Source of the DNA: JAXGXJ01 sp963829545
Lineage (GTDB): Bacteria > Actinomycetota > Thermoleophilia > RBG-16-64-13
Length of the DNA: 64,000 nucleotides
Direction of reading: 5' to 3'
NCBI GenBank assembly: GCA_963829545.1
Contig: CAWHIX010000002.1
Coordinates: forward strand, 37,514-101,513
The translations under genes were made by a program, and so were the position numbers. This document shows positions 8,475 to 19,476 of the stretch, piece by piece; position 1 is the stretch's first letter, and every line of letters starts with the position of its first letter. Under the pieces are notes generated by a model. The model saw only the letters and a list, made by a program, of their open reading frames with translations. It ran no database searches and was not told the origin of the DNA.

Positions 8475-9949
8475 GGGGTGACCTCGAGCATGCGCTGCAC
8501 GGCCCGCAGCGCCTTCTCCCCGATCTCGGGCGGGACGGTCACCACCGGCCCCCCGGCCTGCAGCGCGTTCCGGACCTTGTCCAGAGTGGTCAGCTTCATG
8601 TTGGGACAGACGGCCCGCTTGGTGACGGGGTAGAAGCGCTTGCCGGGAACGTCCTGGCTGAGGCGGTAGATCATCCCCGTCTCCGTACCGATTATGAACT
8701 CCTCGGCCGGGTCGTCGCGGCAGAAGCGGATCATGCCGGCGGTACTCTCCACAGCGTCGGCCACCTCGCTGACTTCGGGACGCGCCTCCGGATGTACGAC
8801 CACCTTGGCCCCAGGGTGCTCCACTCGAGCGCGCTCGACGTCCTCGACCTCGATGAGGTCGTGGGTGGGGCAGAATCCGGGCCAGAGAATCAACCTGCGG
8901 CCCGACTGCTTGGCCACCCAGGCCCCCAGGTTACGGTCGGGCGTGAAGATGATCTCCCGGTCGCGAGGGATGGTCTCCACAACGCGAACGGCGTTGGCGC
9001 TGGTACAGCAGATGTCGGACACGGCCTTCACCGCGGCCGTGGTGTTGACGTAGCTGACCACCACCGCGTCCGGATGCTCGGCTTTCAGCCGCTCCAGCCC
9101 CTCCACGTCCACCATGTCGGCCATGGGGCAGCCGGCACGGGGCTCGGGCAAGATGACCGGACGGTCAGGAGCCAGGATAGCGGCCGTCTCGGCCATGAAG
9201 TGGACGCCGCAGAAAACGATCTCGCGCGCTTCGGTGGCCGCCGCCTGCCGGGAGAGCCCCAGCGAGTCGCCCAGGATGTCGGCCACGTCCTGCACTTCCG
9301 GGCGCTGGTAGTTGTGGGCCAGGATCACGGCCCCTCTCTCGCGCGCCAGTTCGCGGATCTCTGCGTGCAGCGCTGAATAGTCCATCTGTGACCTGCCGCT
9401 CCTCGTCATCGACTGCCCGTGCTCTGCGAGACGAACCCCACCGCGATCGGCGACCCCGTAGCGGCGGACCACCTGGTCTTGTACCCCGGCCAGAGCCTGG
9501 ACCACCGTGCGGCCGCTGGGAAGGACGAGGTCCGGAGCCAACTCGGCCAGCGGCTCGAGCACGAAGCGGCGCTCCTCCATGCGCGGATGGGGGATCTGCA
9601 ACTCGTCATCCGCCAGGGACGAACCATGGTACCAAAGGATGTCCACGTCCACCGTGCGGGGACCCCAGCGCACCGTCCGCTCCCGGCCCAGCGCTTTCTC
9701 GATGGAGAGACCGCCTTGCAGGAGGGCGTGCGGGGCGAGAGAGGTCTCGATCTCCACCACCTGGTTGAGGAAATCAGGCTGCTCCGGTCCCCCGACAGGC
9801 GCCGTACGGTAGAACCCCGAAGCCCTCGTGACCCTCGTTCCTGGGAGGATAGCCAGCATATCCACGGCCCTGCCCAAGATCTCCTCGCCATCGCCTTGGT
9901 TGGAGCCCAGACCGATATACGCCCGCACCTGTGCAGCCCCTTCGGCCAT
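8471..9949 (-). CDS. folK-nadA: FolK-NadA fused reading frame (HPPK pyrophosphokinase + quinolinate synthase)
   Basis: One uninterrupted 492-codon frame joins two enzymes of different pathways. Residues 1-165 are FolK (6-hydroxymethyl-dihydropterin pyrophosphokinase: YIGLGSNQGD, FYRTAPVGGPEQPDFLNQV, PRTVDVDILWY). Residues 189-492 are NadA, the 4Fe-4S quinolinate synthase (GAVILAHNYQRPEVQDVAD, HFMAETAAIL, CPNMKLTTLDKV, cysteine ligands present). The ~24-residue linker contains ATG codons at 9409 and 9385, and NadA could initiate at either; a GAGGAG lies upstream of 9385 at long spacing. So this is either a true fusion or two coupled genes that lost the folK stop. folB and folP lie upstream, nadB downstream. 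Confidence 0.9.
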   Translation of the reverse strand: MAEGAAQVRAYIGLGSNQGDGEEILGRAVDMLAILPGTRVTRASGFYRTAPVGGPEQPDFLNQVVEIETSLAPHALLQGGLSIEKALGRERTVRWGPRTVDVDILWYHGSSLADDELQIPHPRMEERRFVLEPLAELAPDLVLPSGRTVVQALAGVQDQVVRRYGVADRGGVRLAEHGQSMTRSGRSQMDYSALHAEIRELARERGAVILAHNYQRPEVQDVADILGDSLGLSRQAAATEAREIVFCGVHFMAETAAILAPDRPVILPEPRAGCPMADMVDVEGLERLKAEHPDAVVVSYVNTTAAVKAVSDICCTSANAVRVVETIPRDREIIFTPDRNLGAWVAKQSGRRLILWPGFCPTHDLIEVEDVERARVEHPGAKVVVHPEARPEVSEVADAVESTAGMIRFCRDDPAEEFIIGTETGMIYRLSQDVPGKRFYPVTKRAVCPNMKLTTLDKVRNALQAGGPVVTVPPEIGEKALRAVQRMLEVTP

Positions 9950-9955
9950 GGGCGC

Positions 9956-10324
9956 TTAGCTCTCGAGGTCCGCTCGTGTCAACTCCACGGCCACGCTCAC
10001 GCTCTTGAGGGCACAGGCAACGGGCGGGTGAGGCTTGATGACCTGCACCCACACCTCGTCCACCGGGAACCTGTCGAGGATCGCTTCCGCTGTCTTCTGG
10101 GCCAGGCGCTCGAGCAGAGACACGCTGCTCGTGGTCACGATGTCGGTGATGAGGTCCATGACCTCCGTGTAGTCGACCGTGTCCTCCACCTTGTCGGTGA
10201 GGGCCGCGCGGCACTCTTCCACGGTGAGGCGCACGTCGAAGTACAGACGCTGGCCGAGCACCTTCTCCTCCGGAGCCACCCCGTGATGACCGTAGACCTC
10301 CAGACCCTGGATGAAGATATCCAT
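9956..10324 (-). CDS. folB: dihydroneopterin aldolase
   Basis: Converts dihydroneopterin to 6-hydroxymethyl-dihydropterin, the FolK substrate. It has 122 residues from the ATG at 10324, which has GGGGGAG just upstream; the frame is open further upstream but that part has no similarity to FolB. Family features are IQGLEVYGHHGVAPEEKVLG, the DTVDYTEV block, and LLERLAQKTAEAIL near the catalytic site. It lies between folP and folK, giving folE-folP-folB-folK order. Confidence 0.95.
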   Translation of the reverse strand: MDIFIQGLEVYGHHGVAPEEKVLGQRLYFDVRLTVEECRAALTDKVEDTVDYTEVMDLITDIVTTSSVSLLERLAQKTAEAILDRFPVDEVWVQVIKPHPPVACALKSVSVAVELTRADLES

Positions 10325-10335
10325 GTCTCCCCCTT

Positions 10336-11556
10336 TCACGAGCTCACAGAAGGATCGGCCAGCAAGGCCCGGGCGATATCGACCGCTTCCCGGTTCATAC
10401 CCACCTGGTGAACACGGATCACGTGCGCGCCTTCCCACGCCGCCAGCGCAGTGGTGGCCGCCGTGGCCTGGTCGCGGGCCTGGGGATCGGGAAGGTCGAG
10501 GATGGCGCCCAGAAAGCGTTTGCGCGAGGTGCCGACCACGAGCGGACGCCCCAGGGAACGGAAGGCGGCCAGGTTACGCAGGATCTCCAGGTTGTGGGCC
10601 GTGGTCTTCCCGAACCCTATACCCGGGTCGACCAGGAGATTCTCCTCTTTCAAGCCCTGGTCCACGGCCCAGTTCAGACGCTCCACAAGGAAATCGTACA
10701 CCTCTTCCACCACGTCTTCGTAGGAGGGCGACTCCTGCATGGTGCGGGGGACGCCCTGCATGTGCATCAGTACCAGAGGGCAGTCGGCGTCGCGGACCAC
10801 GGCCACCATCTCAGGGTCCATGCGCAGCGCGGAGATGTCGTTGATCATGTAGGCCCCGGCCGCCAGTGCCTGGGCGGCCACAGAGGCCTTGTAGGTGTCG
10901 ATGGACAGGCGCCCGGGCAGGTGGGGCGCCAAGGCCTTCACCACCGGCAGCAACCGTTCCAGTTCCTCCTCCGCGCCCACGTAGTCGGCGCCGGGGCGGG
11001 TCGACTCCCCACCCAAGTCCACGAGGTCGGCACCCTCCTCGACCAACGCCAGCCCGGCGGCCACTGCCGCCTCAGGACCGGCGTAGGACCCACCATCGGA
11101 GAAGGAGTCGGGCGTGAGGTTGAGAACGCCCATGAGCAGCGGCGCCCGGCTCAGGTCGAGCCCCGCCGGCGCCGCGGGGCGGGCGGTGTCGTGGTTGCGC
11201 AGCGCCGTCTCGATGCCGGCTGCCAGCCGGCGCAACCCGAAAGGCTGCTGGCGCAGCTTGGGGAGAAGGCGTTCGTACTGCGTGAGGGTGCCCATGATGA
11301 GGCAGTCGGCCGATTCACCCGCCAGCTCGTAGACCTCCCGCGAGATGGCCACCTCGCCCCCCCGCGAGAGCATCTCCTGCTTGAGGATGTTGGCGGCGCG
11401 CACGTCGAGCCCCGTCACCCTGACCAACCGAAAGAGGGCCTTGTTGCTCATGAGATCGATGCCACCGCGAGAGACGCGGCCGCGAGTGAGCCTTGCACGC
11501 ACAGCGTCGAGGTTGCGGAGAACGAGGACCTGAGGTGAACCCTCCACGGGGATCAT
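10336..11556 (-). CDS. folP: dihydropteroate synthase with N-terminal extension
   Basis: Condenses p-aminobenzoate with the pterin pyrophosphate to give dihydropteroate, and is the sulfonamide target. The TIM barrel starts about residue 140 (LLMGVLNLTPDSFSDGG) and carries DLGGESTRPGA, SIDTYKASVA, MHMQGVPRTMQ, DPGIGFGKTTAHN and GTSRKRFLG. The first ~135 residues form an extra domain (includes RVTGLDVRAANILKQEMLSR) of unclear role; some anaerobe FolP proteins are also long. It is 10 bp downstream of folE. Confidence 0.94.
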   Translation of the reverse strand: MIPVEGSPQVLVLRNLDAVRARLTRGRVSRGGIDLMSNKALFRLVRVTGLDVRAANILKQEMLSRGGEVAISREVYELAGESADCLIMGTLTQYERLLPKLRQQPFGLRRLAAGIETALRNHDTARPAAPAGLDLSRAPLLMGVLNLTPDSFSDGGSYAGPEAAVAAGLALVEEGADLVDLGGESTRPGADYVGAEEELERLLPVVKALAPHLPGRLSIDTYKASVAAQALAAGAYMINDISALRMDPEMVAVVRDADCPLVLMHMQGVPRTMQESPSYEDVVEEVYDFLVERLNWAVDQGLKEENLLVDPGIGFGKTTAHNLEILRNLAAFRSLGRPLVVGTSRKRFLGAILDLPDPQARDQATAATTALAAWEGAHVIRVHQVGMNREAVDIARALLADPSVSS

Positions 11557-11565
11557 GTGCGCGGC

Positions 11566-12138
11566 CTACTTGGAGTCGCGCCCATCGATGAGCGCCAGGA
11601 CCTCCGACCTCGTCGCCTCGCTGGTGCGGAAGATCCCACGCACCGCCGAGGTGATCACCTGTGACCCCGGGGAGCGCACGCCGCGCATGGTCATGCACAG
11701 ATGCTCCGCCTTCACCAGGACCATCACCCCCGCCGGCTGCAGAGCGGTCACCAGGGTGTCGGCGATGGTGGTGGTGAGACGTTCCTGGAGCTGCAGACTG
11801 GCCGCAGCCGTGCGCACCAGCCGTACCACCTTCGACAGGCCGGTGATCTTGCCGTGTTTGGAGGGGATGTAGGCTACGTGGACCACCCCAAAGAAGGGGA
11901 CGAGGTGGTGCTCGCACATGGAATGGAAGTAGATGTCGCGCACCAGCACCATCTCCTGATGGCGGTCCGAGGGCATGGCCACTATGATCGAGGCCAGGTC
12001 GTCAGAGTCGGGGGCGATGATCTCGCCAAACATGTCGGCCACGCGCCGGGGCGTGCCGACCAAGCCCTCACGCTGCGGGTCTTCCCCGATCCCCTCGAGA
12101 AGCAGACGGACGGCCTGCTCGATCTTGTCGTTGTCCAT
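11566..12138 (-). CDS. folE: GTP cyclohydrolase I
   Basis: Opens folate synthesis by converting GTP to dihydroneopterin triphosphate. It has 190 residues, the usual size. The zinc ligands and active site are visible in SMCEHHLVPFFG and in the later CMTMRGV (Cys). The GKITGLSKVVRLV segment is typical. The ATG at 12138 is 10 bp after the ftsH stop. The adjacent folP, folB and folK make an almost complete folate operon. Confidence 0.96.
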   Translation of the reverse strand: MDNDKIEQAVRLLLEGIGEDPQREGLVGTPRRVADMFGEIIAPDSDDLASIIVAMPSDRHQEMVLVRDIYFHSMCEHHLVPFFGVVHVAYIPSKHGKITGLSKVVRLVRTAAASLQLQERLTTTIADTLVTALQPAGVMVLVKAEHLCMTMRGVRSPGSQVITSAVRGIFRTSEATRSEVLALIDGRDSK

Positions 12139-12148
12139 GGACCAGGGC

Positions 12149-14113
<1,965 letters not shown>

Positions 14114-14220
14114 CCCACCATTCGTTCAATAATGGGCAGAGATACTACCATATGCCCGCTTTGCCATCCGGGGAACCTTGCCCCAGCGGCGGCCGTTTCC
14201 AGGCCTGGGCGGCGTGTGTG

Positions 14221-14751
14221 TCAGCCGAGATCGTCGACGACCCCGATGAAGGGCAGATTCCTGTGCGCCTCGGCGTAATCGAGCCCGTAGCCGACCACGA
14301 ACTCGTCTGGTATCTCGAAGCCGGTGTACCGACATTCCAACTCGGCCCTGCGCCTGCTGGGTTTGCTGAGCAGAGTGACCACTTCCAGACTGCCCGGGTT
14401 CCGGGAGCCCAGGTTGTTGGTGAGGTACTGCAGGGTGAAGCCGGAATCGATGATGTCCTCCACGATAAGGACGTGGCGGCCCTCGATGTCGATGTCGAGG
14501 TCCTTGAGGATCCTCACCACGCCCGAGCTGTCCGTGGAGCGACCGTAGCTGGAGACAGCCATGAACTCCATCTCCAGGTCGAAAGCCAGCCGCCGCGAGA
14601 GATCGGCCATGAAGAAGACGGCGCCCTTGAGAACGCACACCAGCACCGGCTGGAGCGTGCAATAGTCGGCGGAGATAGCCTCCCCCAACTCCCCGATGCG
14701 CTCCTGCAGGCTCACCTCGGGGATGAGCACGCGTACTCGGTCTCTTTCCAT
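14221..14751 (-). CDS. hpt: hypoxanthine phosphoribosyltransferase
   Basis: Salvages hypoxanthine/guanine to IMP/GMP with PRPP. About 176 residues. The PRPP motif VLIVEDIIDSGFTLQYL and the loop SYGRST are present, and CVLKGAVFFMADL is the N-terminal conserved block. Two tandem starts (GTG 14754, ATG 14751) follow GAGGAG with very short spacing. It lies between tilS and ftsH, the classic arrangement in Gram-positive bacteria. Confidence 0.95.
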   Translation of the reverse strand: MERDRVRVLIPEVSLQERIGELGEAISADYCTLQPVLVCVLKGAVFFMADLSRRLAFDLEMEFMAVSSYGRSTDSSGVVRILKDLDIDIEGRHVLIVEDIIDSGFTLQYLTNNLGSRNPGSLEVVTLLSKPSRRRAELECRYTGFEIPDEFVVGYGLDYAEAHRNLPFIGVVDDLG

Positions 14752-14764
14752 CACTCCTCGCCGC

Positions 14765-16108
14765 TCAACGGTCCGCCTCTACCAGGCTCAGCCGTACTAT
14801 CTGGGCCGTGTCGGCCGCTATTCTACCCTTCTCCGCGACCACGAATCCACACACCCAAACGATGTCGTCGCCTGCCTCCACCAGAGGGACATGAGGGCGA
14901 AGGGCGGCGGGGACGCGGAGATCGACCAGCACATCCTGCAGCTTGCGGGATCCGGGCGCTCCCAGCGGACGGACGCGGTCGCCGGGCAGGGGACCGCGGA
15001 TGTGGACCGGCTCGGCGAGACTCCGCGCGTCGAGGTAGGCCTCCCGAGAAGGATCGGGGGCGAAGAAGTGCTCCACCAGCTCGGCCTCCACCACTACCCC
15101 CTGCCATCTCGCGCGCCCGGGCACGGGTAGCTCCACCGGCGGCCCTGTGGCGCCGCGAAGGTGCCCGGCGCCGGGTGTGACAGGAGCGGGCGCGGAACGA
15201 GACACCCTCAGGAGATCGTATTCGCGCAGGGCTCGCCACCCGCCCTCCAGATCGCGGCCGGCCGAGCCCCGCACCTGCAGCAGTTCCTCCACGGCCAGCA
15301 CAGCGGCACGGGAGACGGTCGCGCCCTGCTCTTCCAGCCAGGCACGCAAGACCAGTCGGCGCAGGGCGGGCGAGAGTGCGACCAACCGCGGGACATCGAG
15401 GCAGGGAGCAGCGACCTCCATCTCCGAGGACGCGATGGCCTCTCTCACGAGGCCCTCCACTTCGGCCGCGACCTCGGCGGTGCGGGCCACACCCTCCACG
15501 GCGCCGGGCAGCACGGCCTCCCACGCTGGCAGCACCCGCTCCCGGAGGCCGGTCCGCGCGTAGCCCGGGTAGGCGTTGCCCCGGTCCACGGCGTAGACAA
15601 GTCCGCTCTCGCGGCAGAAGCGGGCCGTCTCTTCGCGCCTGGCCTGCAGCAGGGGCCTGACCCAGGGCAGATCGCTGGGAAGCATGCCGCGCAACGCAGC
15701 CAGACCGCCGTAGCGCCCCACCCGGTAAAGGAGGTTCTCCGCCTGATCGTCGGCCGTATGGCCCAAGGCTATCCGATCGCACGCGTTCTGCTCGGCCGTC
15801 TCCAGTGCCGCCTCGCGTCGGGCCGCCCGCGCCCTCTCCTGTACGTTCCCTCCCGCCTTCTCGATGGGACGGTGTGCGACGGTCGACTCGATGCCCAGTC
15901 GCCGGCAATGGGCTTCCACGAGAGCCTGATCGGCGTCGCTCTCCTCTCCCCGTAGGTGATGGTTGACGTGCAGGACACGGACGTATCCCGGTCGCAGCCT
16001 GCCCAGCAGGGGGCCGGCGAGGATCTCCAGCAGCGCGATCGAGTCCTGACCCCCCGAGACCATGACCAGCACCCGGTTGACCACCGTGAAGAGGCTTTCT
16101 CGGGCCAC
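14765..16108 (-). CDS. tilS: tRNA(Ile)-lysidine synthase
   Basis: Modifies C34 of tRNA-Ile(CAU) to lysidine, switching its decoding from AUG to AUA. 447 residues from a GTG. The N-type ATP-pyrophosphatase loop reads SGGQDSIALLEIL at residues 18-30, and HTADDQAENLLYRV is the family motif. A C-terminal TilS_C domain (residues about 365-447) contains GDRVRPLGAPGSRKLQDVLVD. No clear ribosome-binding site precedes 16108 and the frame is open upstream, so the start may be earlier. It is divergent from acuC and probably heads the long minus-strand operon. Confidence 0.93.
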   Translation of the reverse strand: MARESLFTVVNRVLVMVSGGQDSIALLEILAGPLLGRLRPGYVRVLHVNHHLRGEESDADQALVEAHCRRLGIESTVAHRPIEKAGGNVQERARAARREAALETAEQNACDRIALGHTADDQAENLLYRVGRYGGLAALRGMLPSDLPWVRPLLQARREETARFCRESGLVYAVDRGNAYPGYARTGLRERVLPAWEAVLPGAVEGVARTAEVAAEVEGLVREAIASSEMEVAAPCLDVPRLVALSPALRRLVLRAWLEEQGATVSRAAVLAVEELLQVRGSAGRDLEGGWRALREYDLLRVSRSAPAPVTPGAGHLRGATGPPVELPVPGRARWQGVVVEAELVEHFFAPDPSREAYLDARSLAEPVHIRGPLPGDRVRPLGAPGSRKLQDVLVDLRVPAALRPHVPLVEAGDDIVWVCGFVVAEKGRIAADTAQIVRLSLVEADR

Positions 16109-16257
16109 CAGCGAGCGGGCCCGTGCTGCCAGAGAAGGTGGCCTTCGCGCTCCGTTTCCGCCCGTCTGTTCCAGCGTCCCGCCTTCCGTTCATACAGCTC
16201 CCCATCGGGCTGATATTGTACTACCCGCTTCAAAGTGAGCAGACGGAGGTCTTCCCC

Positions 16258-17499
16258 ATGTGTCCGCACAAGCCCGCGCCCGGGGCAGAGCAAATGGAAT
16301 CGCAGGACGAGTCCCTGGCCATAGTCTACGGCCCCGCTCTGGCTTCCTACACCTTCGGCGACGAGCACCCGCTGCAGCCCTCACGCTATCAGCTGACCAT
16401 GTCGCTCCTGACCGCCCTGGGCTGGCTTGACGACCCGCGAGTGCGCATCGAGGAGCCCCGGCCGGCCACAGTGTCGGAACTGCTGGCCGTGCACTCCTAC
16501 CCTTATGTGCAGGCGGTGGGGCACGCCCAGGCCATCGCCCGCGGTGAACGGGAGTCGATGGACCTGAGCTTCTACGGACTGGGCCTGGACGACAATCCCC
16601 TCTTCGCCGACATCGCCGACGCCGCGACCCTGTACGCGGGTGCCACCATCCAGGCCATGGACGCGGTCCTTTCGGGCCGGGCCCTGCACGCCTACAGCCC
16701 TGCCGGTGGCATGCATCACGCCATGAAGGCCAGGGCCAGCGGCTTCTGCGTCTTCAACGACATCTCGGCGGCCATCGCGCCGGCCATCGCCGCCGGACAC
16801 AGAGTCGCCTACGTGGACCTCGATGCCCACCACGGGGACGGCGTCCAGGCCTCTTTCTACGACGATCCGCGCGTCCTCACGGTATCGATCCACGAGTCGG
16901 GGCGCTTCCTCTTCCCCGGGACGGGCGAGGTGGACGAAACGGGGAAGGGCGATGGAGAGGGGAGTTCCATCAACGTGCCGCTCCCGCCGGGGGCAGGCGA
17001 CGAAGCCATCCTAAAGGCCATGGACCGCATAGTCATCCCGGCCGTGCGTGCCTTCGCGCCGACCGTTATCGTCACCCAGACGGGCTGCGACACCCACCAC
17101 AGCGACCCTCTCACCGACCTGGCCGCCACCCTGCCCCTCTACCCAGCTCTGGCGACCCGCCACCATGCCCTGGCTCACGAAGTGTGTTCGGGCCGTTGGC
17201 TGATCGTGGGAGGCGGAGGCTACGATCCCGTCGATGTCACCCCTCGGGCGTGGACGGCCTTCATCGGAACCGTCCTCGGGCACGAGACACACGACCTGCT
17301 CCTGCCGCAGGAATGGCGGGCCCAGTCCCGGGCGGCGGGGGGACATCCACCTCTCCACCTGCTCGACGATCCGGGACCCGGCTGCGCCTCGGCTTCCCCC
17401 CCAGACGTGGATTCGCTCCTGGCCCAGATAGAGGCCACTGCTCTGACGCGACTCAGGCGCCGCTATGACCGACCGCCGGCACCTGCGGAGGCGTCCTGA
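16258..17499 (+). CDS. acuC: AcuC-type histone deacetylase family protein
   Basis: Zinc-dependent class I HDAC-fold deacylase; the bacterial AcuC group deacetylates acetyl-CoA synthetase and others. 413 residues from the ATG at 16258 with GGAGG eight bases upstream. Key motifs: GGMHHAMKARASGFCVFND (active-site His pair and start of zinc site), VAYVDLDAHHGDGVQ (Asp/His zinc ligands), and the distal TQTGCDTHHSDPL Asp. GGGGYD near the C-terminus completes the pocket. It stands alone, divergent from tilS. Confidence 0.92.
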   Translation: MCPHKPAPGAEQMESQDESLAIVYGPALASYTFGDEHPLQPSRYQLTMSLLTALGWLDDPRVRIEEPRPATVSELLAVHSYPYVQAVGHAQAIARGERESMDLSFYGLGLDDNPLFADIADAATLYAGATIQAMDAVLSGRALHAYSPAGGMHHAMKARASGFCVFNDISAAIAPAIAAGHRVAYVDLDAHHGDGVQASFYDDPRVLTVSIHESGRFLFPGTGEVDETGKGDGEGSSINVPLPPGAGDEAILKAMDRIVIPAVRAFAPTVIVTQTGCDTHHSDPLTDLAATLPLYPALATRHHALAHEVCSGRWLIVGGGGYDPVDVTPRAWTAFIGTVLGHETHDLLLPQEWRAQSRAAGGHPPLHLLDDPGPGCASASPPDVDSLLAQIEATALTRLRRRYDRPPAPAEAS

Positions 17500-17612
17500 G
17501 GCCTTCCCCGGGCCTATCGAGCACCCCCGCCGGGAGGCGGGAGACTCGAACTTGCACTATGCCCCCGGCTTTGCTTAAATCGGCACGCCTGAAAGTCCAA
17601 AGGAGGATAACC

Positions 17613-17801
17613 ATGGGTGTTCCCAAAGTCGATGCCGATCTGTGCACCGGGTGTGGAATCTGTGAGGACATCTGCCCGGATGTGTTCGAGATCGGCGACG
17701 ACGGCCTGTCTCACGTGATCGACCCGAACGCGTGCGAAGACGCCGGCTGCTGCGAAGAGGCCGCCGACGAGTGTCCGGAAGGCGCCATCACGATCGAGTA
17801 A
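17613..17801 (+). CDS. ferredoxin, 4Fe-4S
   Basis: Small (62-residue) low-potential electron carrier. The first cluster motif is CTGCGICEDICPDVFEI. The second region (CEDAGCCEEAADECPEGAITIE) has an incomplete second motif, so it probably holds a single 4Fe-4S cluster like the actinobacterial/Thermotoga-type ferredoxins. The ATG at 17613 follows AAAGGAGG. It is monocistronic, ended by the strong hairpin at 17846. The partner enzyme is not evident nearby. Confidence 0.93.
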   Translation: MGVPKVDADLCTGCGICEDICPDVFEIGDDGLSHVIDPNACEDAGCCEEAADECPEGAITIE

Positions 17802-17845
17802 GAGCAGCCGCGGCTAACGCGGAGCACCAGCCAGATATGAGCCTT

Positions 17846-17877
17846 GCAGAAGGGCCGCCTCCGGGCGGCCCTTCTGC
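17846..17877 (+). terminator. intrinsic terminator after ferredoxin
   Basis: A perfect 14-bp stem (17846-17859 with 17864-17877; GCAGAAGGGCCGCC arm) with a TCCG loop, followed by TTCCC. It lies 45 bp after the ferredoxin stop. Confidence 0.8.
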
Positions 17878-17991
17878 TTCCCGCATGCGGCCACCGGTTC
17901 CCCTTCGCTCCCTTTCACCGCTGCGCCGCGCGCAGGATACGCCGCCGACCCGTCGAACAGTTGTCCCCGGAGAGAAGAAAGGAGTATCAGC

Positions 17992-19476
17992 ATCGACCTC
18001 CCAGACCTACTGGCCCTAGGACTGGCGGTATGCACAGCGGCGTTCTTGCTGGGCGCCCTGGTCTTTGCGTGCCTGACAGTGGCCTCGGGCAGGCGTGTCA
18101 GCCCTCTGCGTCTGGCGCCACCCGTGCTCTGGGGCGTGCTCCTGCTGGCCCTGGCCGCCATCCTGGTTCTTGGTGCCCTCACCGGGCCGATCGCCTGGAT
18201 GGCACAGGCGCTCCTCCTGACGGCCGCCATCCTCCTCTTCCTGGGTACGCACGCGCTGTACGGGCAGCGGAAGGCGGACCTGACCCATATGGCCGACACC
18301 GCCGGCATCGATGCCCTCACGCGGGTGGCCGGCCACCGTACCTTTCAGGACCGGCTGGCGCACGAGTGCGAGCGTGCCTACAGGTTCGGCGACACCTTCC
18401 TCCTGCTGATCGTCGACCTCGACGGCTTCCACCCCGTCAACGACCATCACGGGCACCGCACCGGCGACCGCATCCTCTTCGAACTTGCCGGCCGTCTCCG
18501 CTCGCAACTGCGCGAGATCGACCTGGTGGCCCGCTTCGCCGGGGACCAGTTCGCGCTTCTCCTACCCCACACGTTCGAGAAGGGGGGACTGGAAGTAGCG
18601 GAACGTCTGCGGCAGAACGTCGCCTCCTGGGTCTTTGTCCCTGCCCAGGGAACGGAACTGCGTCTCACCATAAGCATCGGCCTGTGCTCGTATCCTCAGG
18701 ACGGCGCCAGCCCTGCGCAGGTCATAGAGGCCGCGATGACCGCTCTCCATTTCGCCAAGAACATGGGCGGCAACCAGGTCCAACTGTTCCGTGAAGTGCC
18801 CAGCGACAATCAGGAAAACGTGGTCCCCCTACCCTACGCCGGACGGGGAGCTATCGTCCGCAGTCTGGCCGCTGCCGTCGACATCCGTGACGGCTACACG
18901 CACGAGCACTCGAACAGGGTGTCGGAGCTCGCGTCGGCCATCGCCAGACGGATCGGGCTCCCCACTCCGGAGATCGAGCTTATCGGCGAGGGTGGATGGC
19001 TGCACGATGTGGGCAAGATCGGCGTCCCCGACGCTATCCTGACCAAGCAGGGCAGCCTCTCGCCCGACGAGTGGGACAAGATCCAGCAGCATCCGCTGCT
19101 GGGCAAGAGGATCGTCGAGCAGGCTCAGCTCCTGGACGTGGTGCCGCTGGTCCTCTATCACCAGGAGCACTACGACGGGACAGGCTATCCCGAGCACCTG
19201 AGCGGCGAGGACATCCCCCTGGGTGCGCGCATAATCCATGCCGCAGACGCCTACCACGCCATGCGCTCCGACCGCTCCTACCGGCCAGGGCGCTCTCGCC
19301 AGGAAGCCACCCACGAGCTTCAACGCTGCGCTGGAAAGCAGTTCGATCCCCGGGTGGTGGACGCACTCCTCGCGATCCTCGACACTTCTGCGGAGGCGCC
19401 TGCCGGGGGGAACCACGCGGAGGCCTCCTCCCCGGGCATGCAACGGCGTGTGGCCGCCTTCGGCGCCCCGGTCTAG
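17992..19476 (+). CDS. membrane GGDEF/HD-GYP protein (c-di-GMP signalling), GGDEF motif degenerate
   Basis: Two N-terminal membrane helices, a GGDEF domain (about residues 105-260) and an HD-GYP phosphodiesterase domain (about 290-460). The GGDEF signature reads RFAGDQFALLLP, so the essential Glu is Gln and synthase activity is doubtful. The HD-GYP core is intact (HEHSNRVSELA, GGWLHDVGKIGVP, HHQEHYDGTGYPEHLSG-type block), implying c-di-GMP hydrolysis. The best ribosome-binding site (AAAGGAG, 17978-17984) is seven bases before an in-frame ATC at 17992, and no ATG/GTG/TTG occurs before a TTG at 18046. The coordinates given assume the ATC start, which completes the first membrane helix. Confidence 0.85.
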   Translation: MDLPDLLALGLAVCTAAFLLGALVFACLTVASGRRVSPLRLAPPVLWGVLLLALAAILVLGALTGPIAWMAQALLLTAAILLFLGTHALYGQRKADLTHMADTAGIDALTRVAGHRTFQDRLAHECERAYRFGDTFLLLIVDLDGFHPVNDHHGHRTGDRILFELAGRLRSQLREIDLVARFAGDQFALLLPHTFEKGGLEVAERLRQNVASWVFVPAQGTELRLTISIGLCSYPQDGASPAQVIEAAMTALHFAKNMGGNQVQLFREVPSDNQENVVPLPYAGRGAIVRSLAAAVDIRDGYTHEHSNRVSELASAIARRIGLPTPEIELIGEGGWLHDVGKIGVPDAILTKQGSLSPDEWDKIQQHPLLGKRIVEQAQLLDVVPLVLYHQEHYDGTGYPEHLSGEDIPLGARIIHAADAYHAMRSDRSYRPGRSRQEATHELQRCAGKQFDPRVVDALLAILDTSAEAPAGGNHAEASSPGMQRRVAAFGAPV

